This document shows, piece after piece, positions 28,026 to 36,429 of a DNA stretch of 64,000 nucleotides. How positions within the stretch are numbered: the first letter of the stretch is position 1; each line of letters opens with the position of its first letter. The notes under the pieces were generated by a model. It was given only the letters and a program-made list of their open reading frames with translations. It did no database searches and had not been told where the DNA came from. Source of the DNA: CAWUEX02 sp038148375 (GTDB lineage: Bacteria; Pseudomonadota; Alphaproteobacteria; Rhodospirillales; Rhodospirillaceae); NCBI GenBank assembly GCA_038148375.1, contig JAYQVH010000013.1, forward strand, positions 24,771 to 88,770, read 5' to 3'. The position numbers and the translations under genes are program-made.

Positions 28026-28421
28026 ATGACCGAACCGCTCAATCCCGACCAGCCCGAGGGCGAAATTTCCCTGCGCACCATCGCCATGCCCGGCGACACC
28101 AACCCCGCAGGACACATCTTCGGCGGCTGGGTGCTGAGCCAGATGGATATGGCCGGCGCCATCCATGCCGCCAGTGTCACCCGCTCGCGGGTGGTCACCG
28201 TCGCGGTCGACGCCATGAAGTTTCACAAGCCGATCCACATCGGTGACGAGGTGTCCTGCTACACCACGGTCACGCGAACGGGGCGGACTTCCATCACGCT
28301 GCACATCGAAACGTGGGTGAGGCGGGGGCGGCACGGTTCGCCGCTGATGGTCACAGCCGGTCTTTTCACCTACGTTTCCATCGATGAGAACGGCGACGCC
28401 GCGCCGATCAAGAAAGACTGA
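28026..28421 (+). CDS. Acyl-CoA thioesterase, YciA/hot-dog family
   Basis: A 131-residue hot-dog-fold thioesterase that hydrolyses acyl-CoAs. The catalytic helix region is MPGDTNPAGHIFGGWVLSQMDMAGAIHA near 21-48, with Asp and His as in YciA. VDAMKFHKPIHIGDEV is also typical. Start ATG 28026; a further in-frame start at 27969 would add 19 residues. It is followed after 20 bases by an FAD oxidase gene on the same strand, so the two may be co-transcribed. Confidence 0.9.
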   Translation: MTEPLNPDQPEGEISLRTIAMPGDTNPAGHIFGGWVLSQMDMAGAIHAASVTRSRVVTVAVDAMKFHKPIHIGDEVSCYTTVTRTGRTSITLHIETWVRRGRHGSPLMVTAGLFTYVSIDENGDAAPIKKD

Positions 28422-28440
28422 TTTCCGAAGGACGACATTC

Positions 28441-29997
28441 ATGCCCGATACGGCCCACCCCATACAGGACATCGCCTCAGCGCTTGCTAAAATCGTGGGC
28501 GACGCGCACGTCATCACAGATGCAGCGGAGCGTCGCGTCTACAGCAACGACATCTTCTTCTGGGACGATGCCGAAACAGCGGACGTTGTCGTGCAGCCGG
28601 GCTCACCCGAAGAGGTCAGCGCGCTGGTCAAGGCGGCGGCGGATTTGGGGTTGTCGATATATACCCGCGGTGGCGGCATGTCCTACACCAAGGGCTACGT
28701 GCCCGCCGAAGCCGGCTGCATGCTCATCGACCTGCGCCGCCTGAACCGCATTCGCGAGATCAATGTCACCGACCGCTACGTCGTCGTCGATGCCGGCTGC
28801 ACCTGGACCAGTGTTACGGACGCGCTGAAGGAACACGGCCTCAAGGTCGACTTCTCCGCGCCGTTTTCTGGCATCTACTCCACTGTTGGCGGCGCCATGT
28901 CGCAGAACGTGCCGGCGACGATGAAAGGCATTCTCGGTCTCGAAGTCGTGCGCGCCGATGGCGGCGTCGTGCGCACCGGGTCCTGGGGGCGCGCGGAACC
29001 CGACACACCCTTCTTCCGCGACTATGGACCGGATCTGACGGGGCTGTTCCTGGGCGACACCGGCGCCTTCGGCATCAAGACCGGTGTGTCATTGCATGTC
29101 AGCCGCAAGCCCGATGGCATCGCCCACGGCTCGTTTGCGTTCGAGACCTATGAAGAGATGGCCCAGACCATGATCGACCTCGGGCCCTATGACTTCGTCA
29201 CCCGCCGCGTCGGCCTCGATCCGTTCAAGAGTCAGAACGCCGCCAAGGTCGGCTTCAAGGAAGCGCTGAAAACCTTGGGCGATGTCACCACATCCGGTCC
29301 GTCGCTGATCTCCGGTCTCAAGGACTCCGCCAAGATGGCCGCTGCCGGCAGCAACTTCATGGACGGTGTGAAATGGTCGCTGCACCTGTCAGTCGAATCC
29401 ATTACCGAAGAGGCTGCGGAAGCGGGCCTGCAAATCGTGCGCGACATTTGCCTGGAGCGCGGGCGTGAGATTCCCAACTTCATGCCCAGAGCAATGGAAG
29501 CGCGCGGCTACTCCGTGCGCGGCTTCCTCGGCAAGGACGGCCAGCGCTGGGTGCCGACCAACTCCATCTGGCCGCTCAGCCGCGCGGTAGAGATCGCGAC
29601 CAAGGTGCAGGCGTTTTTTAACTCCCACCGCGCCGAGATGGACAAGCACGGCATGTGGGAGTCCTACATGACCAACTACGGATTCAGTTATTTCATGTGC
29701 GAGCCGAGTTTTTACTGGGTCGATGAGGTCAGCGAGCACCACCTGCGCCACTTGGCCGCCGACGAAGCGAAAAAGTTCCGCGGGCTTGAACCCAATCCGG
29801 ACGCGCGCGCCTTTGCCAAGGAGCTCCGCTTTGCCCTGCGTGATTTCTTTTACGACGAGGGCGCGGTGCACGTGCAACTGGCCAAGTTCTACCGCTATCA
29901 GGAGACGCTGGCGCCGGAGACCAAGCGCCTGGTCGGCGAGCTCAAGCAGATGCTCGACCCGGACCGCCGCTTTAACCGGGGGAATTTGGGGCTCTAA
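28441..29997 (+). CDS. FAD-binding oxidase of the VAO/GlcD superfamily
   Basis: A 518-residue flavoprotein with a PCMH-type FAD domain. The pyrophosphate loop is IYTRGGGMSYT near 77-87; VDAGCTWTSVTDALKEHGL and STVGGAMSQN are standard blocks. The C-terminal half resembles D-lactate/glycolate dehydrogenase or related alkyl-substrate oxidases. No second subunit or Fe-S motif is seen. GAAGGACGAC precedes ATG 28441. The 3' end overlaps the convergent gene by four bases. Substrate unknown. Confidence 0.82.
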   Translation: MPDTAHPIQDIASALAKIVGDAHVITDAAERRVYSNDIFFWDDAETADVVVQPGSPEEVSALVKAAADLGLSIYTRGGGMSYTKGYVPAEAGCMLIDLRRLNRIREINVTDRYVVVDAGCTWTSVTDALKEHGLKVDFSAPFSGIYSTVGGAMSQNVPATMKGILGLEVVRADGGVVRTGSWGRAEPDTPFFRDYGPDLTGLFLGDTGAFGIKTGVSLHVSRKPDGIAHGSFAFETYEEMAQTMIDLGPYDFVTRRVGLDPFKSQNAAKVGFKEALKTLGDVTTSGPSLISGLKDSAKMAAAGSNFMDGVKWSLHLSVESITEEAAEAGLQIVRDICLERGREIPNFMPRAMEARGYSVRGFLGKDGQRWVPTNSIWPLSRAVEIATKVQAFFNSHRAEMDKHGMWESYMTNYGFSYFMCEPSFYWVDEVSEHHLRHLAADEAKKFRGLEPNPDARAFAKELRFALRDFFYDEGAVHVQLAKFYRYQETLAPETKRLVGELKQMLDPDRRFNRGNLGL

Positions 29998-31193
29998 CGT
30001 CCACCTTTACCGGTTCTTTTAAACGGCCCGAGATCCGTCAGCGCCTCGACGTCGTGTTCGACGGCGTCGCGCTCTTGGCGCAGGTAGTTGTCCACCGCCG
30101 CACGGAAGCCGCCGTCGGCGATCCAGTGCGCGGAATACGTCTTGCGCGGCAGGTACCCGCGCTGAAGCTTGTGCGGCCCTTGGGCGCCGGCTTCGACCCA
30201 GGCCAGTTTGTGCGCGATGGCGAAGTCGATGGCGCGGTAGTAGCACACCTCGAAGTGCAGCATCGGGTAGTGAACGACGGTGCCCCAATTGCGCCCGTAC
30301 AGCGTATCGCCGCCAAGCAGGTTGAGCGCGCCGCAGACCAGCTCGCCGTCTTCCTCGCCCATGATCAGCACCACTTGATCGCCCATGCGCTCGGTCATCA
30401 GATCGAAGAAGCTGCGGGTGAGGTACGCCTGACCCCACTTGCGGTCCGAGGTCATGCGGTAGAAGCGGTAGAACGCATCCCAATGCCGCTCGGTGATTTC
30501 GTCACCCTGTACCGTGAAGATATCGACGCCGCAGCTGTTGGCCTTTTCGCGCTCCTTGCGGATGTTCTTGCGCTTGCGTGACGACAGCGCGTCGAGGAAG
30601 GCGTCGAACGTCTCGTAGCCGTCGTTCTGCCAATGGTACTGCTGCCCAAATCGCGGCAGCAGGCCGACATCTTCCATGATTTCGAAATCGGTTTCGTCGG
30701 GGAAGGTGACATGCAGCGAGGACACGTCCTGGCGGTCGGCCAGTTCGATCATCCCGGCGATGAGGATGCGTTTGAGCTCCCGGTCCGCCGTCTCACTGAG
30801 GCCCGGCGGCGTCATCAGGCGCGGCCCGGTCACCGGGGTAAACGGTACGGCGCATTGCAGCTTCGGGTAATAGCGTCCGCCCGCGCGTTCGTAGGCGTTG
30901 GCCCAGCCCCAGTCGAACACGTATTCGCCGTAGGAGTGATCCTTCAGATAGACCGGCGCGCAGGCCAAGACAGTCCCATCGTCGGCTTCGACCGCGACAT
31001 GCTGCGGCTGCCAGCCGGTGCGTGCGGTGCACGAGCCGGAGTCTTCCAGCGCACTGAAAAAGGCATGTCGTACGAACGGGTTTTCATCGTCGGCGCCGAC
31101 CCGTGCGCAGCGGTCCCAGGTGCCCGCGTCGATCTCATGGATCGACGGCACAATGCGCACCGACAGGCTTTCGAACTCCGAACTGTCATTCAT
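29994..31193 (-). CDS. GNAT/FemAB-like protein of the DUF482 family
   Basis: A 399-residue protein of the DUF482 family, acyltransferase-fold proteins of unknown substrate. The typical N-terminal block is WDRCARVGADDENPFVRHAF and the middle block is QNDGYETFDAFLDALSSRKRKNIRKER. WGQAYLTRSFF and KLQRGYLPRKTYSAHWI match the family C-terminus. It lies 12 bases downstream of the RidA gene and the two are probably one operon. Activity is inferred from fold only. Confidence 0.86.
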   Translation of the reverse strand: MNDSSEFESLSVRIVPSIHEIDAGTWDRCARVGADDENPFVRHAFFSALEDSGSCTARTGWQPQHVAVEADDGTVLACAPVYLKDHSYGEYVFDWGWANAYERAGGRYYPKLQCAVPFTPVTGPRLMTPPGLSETADRELKRILIAGMIELADRQDVSSLHVTFPDETDFEIMEDVGLLPRFGQQYHWQNDGYETFDAFLDALSSRKRKNIRKEREKANSCGVDIFTVQGDEITERHWDAFYRFYRMTSDRKWGQAYLTRSFFDLMTERMGDQVVLIMGEEDGELVCGALNLLGGDTLYGRNWGTVVHYPMLHFEVCYYRAIDFAIAHKLAWVEAGAQGPHKLQRGYLPRKTYSAHWIADGGFRAAVDNYLRQERDAVEHDVEALTDLGPFKRTGKGGR

Positions 31194-31205
31194 ATCGAAA
31201 CGGCG

Positions 31206-31673
31206 TCACGCCAGTTCGGCGACAGCGTCCACTTCCACCGGCGCATTCAGCGGCAGGGATGGGCAGCCCACGGCAGCGCGCGCATGGCGGCCGATATCGC
31301 CAAAGGCCTCGACCATCAGGTCCGACGCGCCGTTGATCACCTTCGGGTGGTCGGTGAAGTCCGGAACCGAGGCGACAAAGCCGCCCAGTTTGACGATCCG
31401 GGCGATGCGGCCCAGGTCGCCGTCGCAGGCAACCTTGAGCTGGGCGATGATGTTCAGCGCGCTTTGCCGGGCGCAGATCACCGCTTCGCCGGTCGAGACG
31501 TCCTCGCCGACAATGCCCGTGAACAGAAGCTTACCGTCTTTCATCGGCAGTTGTCCGGACACGAACACCAGGTTGCCGCTGATGGCAAAGGGCAGATAAT
31601 TGGCCACCGGCACCGCCGTTTTCGGCAGTTTGAGGCCTAGTTTTGTAAGGCGCTGTTCGACGTCTTTTGTCAT
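31206..31673 (-). CDS. RidA family protein
   Basis: A 155-residue member of the RidA/YjgF family (longer subgroup). RidA proteins hydrolyse reactive enamine/imine intermediates released by PLP enzymes. Family blocks are NLVFVSGQLPMKDGKL, a central VKLGGFVASVPDFTDHPKVINGAS, and the C-terminal ARAAVGCPSLPLNAPVEVDAVAEL with the Arg of the active site. Start ATG 31673; the frame extends to 31778 without a convincing start. It is divergent from serA. Confidence 0.9.
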   Translation of the reverse strand: MTKDVEQRLTKLGLKLPKTAVPVANYLPFAISGNLVFVSGQLPMKDGKLLFTGIVGEDVSTGEAVICARQSALNIIAQLKVACDGDLGRIARIVKLGGFVASVPDFTDHPKVINGASDLMVEAFGDIGRHARAAVGCPSLPLNAPVEVDAVAELA

Positions 31674-31887
31674 ACCGTTGATATTCTCCCGCCCCAGCTT
31701 TGGGGATGCATCCCGCCCGCGAAATGTGCTACCTGACCGCCCAACACGGTTTTGCGCGGCGTCTCGGGGCATGACCATTCATGCCATTCCGCTGATCATA
31801 TCGCAAATGGGATCGCTCCGGTGGGTCCGGCCACACCAAGGCCACAGGCTCAGCAGGGTCATCCAGGGCATCTAAGGCACAAGGGTT

Positions 31888-33123
31888 ATGAGCAAACTTT
31901 CTCTTCCGAAGGACAAGATCAAAGTCCTCCTGCTCGAAAACGTCCACGCCAATGCCGTCGATCTGTTCAAGCGCCAGGGCTACACCCAGGTCGAGCATGT
32001 CAAAGAGGCGCTCGACGACGGCGACCTGATTGATCGCATCGCCGACGCCCATATGGTCGGCATCCGCTCGCGCACCCAGATTACCGAGGATATTCTCGCC
32101 GCCGCCGACAAGCTGATGGCGATCGGCTGCTTTTGCATCGGCACCAATCAGGTCAAGACCGCGGCGGCCAAGATGCGCGGCATTCCGGTGTTCAACGCGC
32201 CGTACTCCAATACCCGCTCGGTCGCGGAGCTGGTGCTGGCGGAAGCGATCATGCTCCTGCGCGGCATACCGGAAAAATCCTGGAGCACTCACGAAGGCGG
32301 CTGGATGAAAACCGCCGCCGGCTCGTTCGAAATGCGTGGAAAAACGCTGGGCATCGTCGGCTACGGCCATATCGGCACGCAATTGTCGATCATGGCCGAG
32401 GCCATGGGCATGCGCGTGATGTACTACGACATCGTCGAGAAACTGGCGCTGGGCAACGCCATCCCGGTGCGCGACCTGGGCGAACTTCTGAAAGAGTCCG
32501 ACGTCGTGTCTTTGCACGTCCCCGCCACGGAACTAACCGCCGGGATGATCGGCAAGGATGAACTGCGCGGCATGAAATCGGGCGCGCACCTGATCAACGC
32601 CTCGCGCGGCAACGTTGTCGACATCGATGAACTCGCCGCGTGCCTGCGCGACGGTCACCTCGCCGGCGCGGCCATCGACGTCTTCCCCAAGGAACCGGCG
32701 TCGCCGGACGAGACCTTTGAGAGTCCGCTGCGCGGCATGAAAAACGTCATCCTCACCCCCCATGTCGGTGGCAGTACCATGGAAGCGCAGGCCAACATCG
32801 GCCTCGAAGTGGCGGACAAGCTGATTAAGTATTCTGACAACGGCTCGACCCTTGGCGCGGTGAACTTCGTCGAGGTGGCGCTGCCGCCGCAGCAGGGCGC
32901 AATCCGTTTTATGCACATTCACCGCGACGTGCCCGGTGTGCTGTCGAAGATCAACTCCGTGTTCTCCAGCCGCGATATCAACATCGCCGGCCAGTACCTG
33001 CGCACCGACGGCGAAATCGGTTACGTGGTCACCGACGTGCTCGGCGACCTCGACGTCGGCATGGGCATCCGTAAGGACCTGGAAGGGATCGAAGGCACCC
33101 TGAAGAGCAGGTTTCTGTATTAG
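31888..33123 (+). CDS. serA: D-3-phosphoglycerate dehydrogenase
   Basis: A 411-residue SerA of the E. coli length class, first enzyme of serine synthesis. The NAD site is GYGHIG at 158-163; ASRGNVVDIDELA and ILTPHVGGSTMEAQ carry the catalytic Arg/Glu/His set. A C-terminal ACT domain (about 335-411, RFMHIHRDVPGVLSKINSVF) is the usual serine-feedback site. It stands alone on the plus strand. The 214-base leader shows no riboswitch that I can identify. Confidence 0.95.
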   Translation: MSKLSLPKDKIKVLLLENVHANAVDLFKRQGYTQVEHVKEALDDGDLIDRIADAHMVGIRSRTQITEDILAAADKLMAIGCFCIGTNQVKTAAAKMRGIPVFNAPYSNTRSVAELVLAEAIMLLRGIPEKSWSTHEGGWMKTAAGSFEMRGKTLGIVGYGHIGTQLSIMAEAMGMRVMYYDIVEKLALGNAIPVRDLGELLKESDVVSLHVPATELTAGMIGKDELRGMKSGAHLINASRGNVVDIDELAACLRDGHLAGAAIDVFPKEPASPDETFESPLRGMKNVILTPHVGGSTMEAQANIGLEVADKLIKYSDNGSTLGAVNFVEVALPPQQGAIRFMHIHRDVPGVLSKINSVFSSRDINIAGQYLRTDGEIGYVVTDVLGDLDVGMGIRKDLEGIEGTLKSRFLY

Positions 33124-33288
33124 CGCTGCTGTATCGCAGACCGCCCTTGCCAGGCTCAATCGGTCAGGGAATCAGCGATTTCCCGCTCCAAACGGGCATT
33201 TTTTCTAACTGTAATAATTGGTTTGGACGACAAACAAAATTACAGTTTTTCAAAGACTTAGAGAAGTCTGATCCGTAAATTCCGGTTT

Positions 33289-34005
33289 ATGTCGGAATAC
33301 ACAGACACCCCAGAGTCGGACTTTGACCTGCGCGCCGAACCGCGCCTGTCCAGGGACTCCGCGTCGAACGTCGCCATGCCGCAGCTGCGCCGCTGGATGC
33401 GCACGCACACCAAGCGGCGGCGCAGCCTGCTCGACAACGTGCGCGTTGTCCTCGTCGCCGGCATCATGGCGAGCTTCCTGACCGGCGTGACGACCTACTG
33501 GGTCGGTGTCAACGTCGAGCACAAGCGGGCCGACATGTCGCAGCAGTTCGACGTCATCAAGTCGGCTCTGCTAGCCCACACCGAACAAATCGCGCGGAGC
33601 AACGGCAGCGCGCCGGTGCTGCCTTGTCCCGACCTCACCGGCAACGGTGAAGCGGCGCAGACCTGCGCTGTCGGCGAACTCGAAGGGATGGTGCCGTGGC
33701 GCACCCTGGGCGTGCCACGCGAGATGACCATAAACGGCTGGGGCAATCCCCTGGTCTACAAGATCGACCGGCCCAACGCCCATGTCTGTGCCGGCCGGCT
33801 GCCGCGCAAGGGCGGGCTGCTGCTGTCCCGTGTGTTCGGTGGCATCGAGCCTGACCGCACGATTGTAAATGCCACCTTCGTGCTGCAGAGCTTCAAACCG
33901 GTGTCGTCCGTCCGTGACGACCTGACTTACATCGACGCCGGGGTGGGCAGCATGTTTCTGGAACTCTGCCAGATCTCCGAGGAGATGAAGCTGGCGTCCC
34001 TATAA
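33289..34005 (+). CDS. Single-pass membrane protein of unknown function
   Basis: A 238-residue protein. A basic N-terminal cytoplasmic segment (about 20-50, with MRTHTKRRRS) is followed by one membrane helix at about 52-72 and then a mainly extracytoplasmic domain with Cys pairs. LPCPDLTGNGEAAQTCAVG followed by VPWRTLGVP and GWGNPLVYKI recalls a segment seen in pseudopilin-like proteins, but the N-terminus is not a prepilin leader. I do not assign a function. Codon usage is like its neighbours. Confidence 0.65.
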   Translation: MSEYTDTPESDFDLRAEPRLSRDSASNVAMPQLRRWMRTHTKRRRSLLDNVRVVLVAGIMASFLTGVTTYWVGVNVEHKRADMSQQFDVIKSALLAHTEQIARSNGSAPVLPCPDLTGNGEAAQTCAVGELEGMVPWRTLGVPREMTINGWGNPLVYKIDRPNAHVCAGRLPRKGGLLLSRVFGGIEPDRTIVNATFVLQSFKPVSSVRDDLTYIDAGVGSMFLELCQISEEMKLASL

Positions 34006-34026
34006 GCAGGCCCGCCGTCGGACCTC

Positions 34027-34935
34027 TCACTCTTTCACATCGCGGGCCACTCTAAACCCAAGATCGCCGATGCGGTTTTGCGGGCCGTTGCGGCCGCGCA
34101 TGGCGGAACGGATGGTGCCGTCGACGTCGTACCAGGAGCCGCCGCGGATGACGCGGCGCTCGCAAGGACCGCCGGGCAGGGCGGTGCGCGCCGTGCCGTC
34201 CGTGGGCGCGCCGTCATAGCCTTCCTGGAAACAGTCCAGGGTGGGCTCCCACACATTACCCGCCGTGTCGAACAGCCCCCAGGCATTGGGCGCGAACGTC
34301 GCCACCGGGCTGGTGCGCTTCGACGCGTAGGGTGTATCGCAGGTCTTGCAGTTGGCGTTGGCTGTGCCGGCTTCGTCGCCCCACGGAAATTCGGTGGTGG
34401 TTCCGGCGCGCGCGGCATATTCCCACTCCGCCTCGCTGGGAAAGCGGTAGCTGTGTCCTGTCTGCGCCGACAGCCAGACGAGGTAGCCTTCGGCATCAGC
34501 GCGGTTGACGCAGACCACTGGGTCATCGTCGCTTTGCGCAAAACCCGGGTCGCGCCACGACAGGGCCGGGTGAAAGCCGATCACACCCTCAAACCGCCCC
34601 AGGCAGCCGTCGCCCGGATCCTGCCCGGTGGCGGTCACGTAGGCGGCGAACTGTGCCCGCGTGACCACGGTTCTGCCAAGGGCGAAGGGCCGGGCGAAGG
34701 TCACCTCATGCGCCGGCTGTTCCCATTCGTAGCGATAGGCCATCTCGCCCGGCCAGGGCAGCATGTCGGCGGCGTCTTTCGGATTTCCCATAACAAACGA
34801 CCCCGCCGGGACGACGACCATATCCGGGCATGCCGCGCAGTCGCAGAACGTTTCAATGTGGTCCTCAGCACACGCGCTGTGTGCGGTGAACGTCGCACAG
34901 AGGATTAATGTCGCGCAGGTAGAGGTAATGGCCAT
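34027..34935 (-). CDS. Formylglycine-generating enzyme (SUMF1/FGE-sulfatase) domain protein, secreted
   Basis: A 302-residue protein with a signal peptide (MAITSTCATLILCATFTAHSA) and one FGE-sulfatase domain. Domain marks are MVVVPAGSFVMGNP, PVVCVNRADAEGYLVWLSAQTG, RFPSEAEWEYAARAG, GLFDTAGNVWEPT, and the C-terminal RVIRGGSWYD with LGFRVAR. Proteins of this fold either make formylglycine in sulfatases or serve as C-type-lectin-like modules. No sulfatase gene is near, so activity is uncertain. ATG 35001 is an alternative, longer start. Confidence 0.83.
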   Translation of the reverse strand: MAITSTCATLILCATFTAHSACAEDHIETFCDCAACPDMVVVPAGSFVMGNPKDAADMLPWPGEMAYRYEWEQPAHEVTFARPFALGRTVVTRAQFAAYVTATGQDPGDGCLGRFEGVIGFHPALSWRDPGFAQSDDDPVVCVNRADAEGYLVWLSAQTGHSYRFPSEAEWEYAARAGTTTEFPWGDEAGTANANCKTCDTPYASKRTSPVATFAPNAWGLFDTAGNVWEPTLDCFQEGYDGAPTDGTARTALPGGPCERRVIRGGSWYDVDGTIRSAMRGRNGPQNRIGDLGFRVARDVKE

Positions 34936-35024
34936 TCCGGCACGCTGGTGCAGTCCTGGTCCGGACACTTGCCGCGATAAGTTAGAACAACTCACGGTCA
35001 TATGTAGTCACCATGGCGAGCGCT

Positions 35025-35135
35025 CTATTCCCGGTTTGGCCAATTGCCGGTGCCATATAGGTAGAGTGCCAGGATCACCGCGAAAACGATGACCCAGTGT
35101 GCCATAGAAAAATGTGTGAGCGCTTGCGGGTCCAT
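35025..35135 (-). CDS. TatA-like single-helix microprotein
   Basis: A 36-codon ORF from ATG 35135. After MDPQALTHFSM comes one hydrophobic helix, AHWVIVFAVILALYLYG, and a short charged tail. The HFSMAHWVIV start resembles the membrane-anchor end of TatA/TatE proteins, but the amphipathic helix is missing. It lies just before the signal-peptide protein gene at 34027-34935. It is short, with only a weak ribosome site (TATGAG), so it is a candidate. Confidence 0.4.
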   Translation of the reverse strand: MDPQALTHFSMAHWVIVFAVILALYLYGTGNWPNRE

Positions 35136-35207
35136 AACTCATAATAGCGCTTGAATTTTACTACGGTCGATTACCCGCGACATTGCAAATTGTGTATGTA
35201 TTCCACA

Positions 35208-35317
35208 GCCTTACAGCGTGCATGGGCTCGTTTGTCTGAAAATAACCCACTGAATTCCTTGGCGGATTCAGACCGGCCCCGCAGAAACCCGTCGCGTGCA
35301 TGGGCTCGTTCCTCGCA
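35208..35317. repeat. Paired direct-repeat element, copy B
   Basis: The second copy of the element at 689-800. The 16-mer GCGTGCATGGGCTCGT occurs at 35216-35231 and 35294-35309, 78 bp apart (80 bp in copy A). Left flank 35208-35236 and right copy 35294-35317 match copy A as stated there, whereas the spacer does not. The element lies between the microprotein and the nucleotidyltransferase-like gene. Confidence 0.85.
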
Positions 35318-35392
35318 GTTTCCACGGAGGATAAATTTGCATCTGCGGGCAAGGCGTTTCACATGAAACATGCCGCGCCGGTACGCGTACCG

Positions 35393-36385
35393 TCACGCAC
35401 ACGCATTCAGGATCGGCGGGATGTCCGTGTCCGCTTCGGGCGTCTCCGGCACCGGGAAGCGCATGCCGAGCAGATGCCGCCACTCCAGCGCAGTCTTGAG
35501 CGGATCGGTTTTCGCTGTGCCTTCGGCCAGGGTGACGCGCCAGTAGGCGGCCTTCGCAGCCCCGTGCCACGCCTGATCGAGGTCCAGTTCCGTCTGCGCC
35601 CCTGGAGCAGTCAGCGGGCCTTGTTGCTTCGAGCGCGCCCAGGCGACGAACGCCTTGAACGCATCGGGCAGGGCCGGCGGGCGGCGCTGGGTGGCGAAGA
35701 ACTCCTGCACCAGCACCTCCAGCGTCAAAGAGTCGATCGGCACCTGAGAGGCATCGCGCCAGGCTTTGAGGATCGTCAGCAAGCGCCGGGTCGCGCCGGT
35801 GTAGAGACTGTCGCTCAGGCGCAGGGTCGCGGCCTCGGCAACCGGGTTGGTGATGCGCCAGCCCGAGGCGCGCTCCAGCGTCTCCGGACCGGGGACCTTG
35901 TAGCCTGCGCCGTGATCCAGCGCCGGAATGACGCGCACCTTGCGGTCCGGCAGCAGCACCGAGACGCCGAACTCGCTTGCCTCGATGGCTTCGTATTCAT
36001 ACTGGGCGGCGAGCCCGGCGTGGACCGCCTTGAGCGCGTCGGCCGAGCGGCTGATGCGCAGCTTCGTCGGCAGCAGGTAGAGCACGTCGACGCACTCGAT
36101 TGGTGCCAGCGCGGTGCGCTTGCCGACACCGCCGACGATCAGACTGTCGCCGGTAACCGATCCCGCCAGCCGCAGCGGATAGAGCGCGCGGCGCAGGGTG
36201 TAGATGACGTCCTCCGCCTGCAGGCGGCAGTTGGCGTAGGCCTGGGGCGTCGGCACGATCTCGCGCAGGAAAGCGTTGAACAGTTCGTGGAGCCAGACCG
36301 GATCGGCGTTCTGGATATCGATCGCCGGGGCCGGGGCGAGGGGATCGGCCATCGCGCGATGAGACAGGTCCGGCGGAAACGTCAC
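35393..36385 (-). CDS. Degenerate CD-NTase/SMODS-like nucleotidyltransferase-fold protein
   Basis: A 330-residue protein that I read as a homologue of cGAS/DncV-like nucleotidyltransferases. The segment GGVGKRTALAPIECVDVLYL at 85-104 aligns in spacing with the family core G-S-x-x-x-G-T-A-x-x-P-x-x-D-x-D-V. VRVIPALDHGAGYKVPG at 150-166, GWRITNP at 175-181 and RRLLTILKAWR at 200-210 match later blocks. Here GS is GG, the first Asp is Cys98, only D100 of the Asp pair remains, and the third acidic position is Arg151. Synthesis of a cyclic nucleotide is therefore unlikely. No effector gene is adjacent. Start is GTG 36385; ATG 36352 is also possible. Confidence 0.6.
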   Translation of the reverse strand: MTFPPDLSHRAMADPLAPAPAIDIQNADPVWLHELFNAFLREIVPTPQAYANCRLQAEDVIYTLRRALYPLRLAGSVTGDSLIVGGVGKRTALAPIECVDVLYLLPTKLRISRSADALKAVHAGLAAQYEYEAIEASEFGVSVLLPDRKVRVIPALDHGAGYKVPGPETLERASGWRITNPVAEAATLRLSDSLYTGATRRLLTILKAWRDASQVPIDSLTLEVLVQEFFATQRRPPALPDAFKAFVAWARSKQQGPLTAPGAQTELDLDQAWHGAAKAAYWRVTLAEGTAKTDPLKTALEWRHLLGMRFPVPETPEADTDIPPILNACA

Positions 36386-36429
36386 CTTCAGTCCTCTAGC
36401 TAGTGCGGCTGAGTCGTCAGCCTAACGCG

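Noticed and set aside
27924..28517. Upstream extension of parE (about 200 codons in frame)
   Set aside because: It is antisense to the intact YciA thioesterase gene and has no ParE similarity; the normal ParE start is at 27923.
36407..36422. Hairpin GGCTGA-GTCG-TCAGCC as nrdJ terminator
   Set aside because: The stem is only 6 bp and has no T-run on the minus strand.
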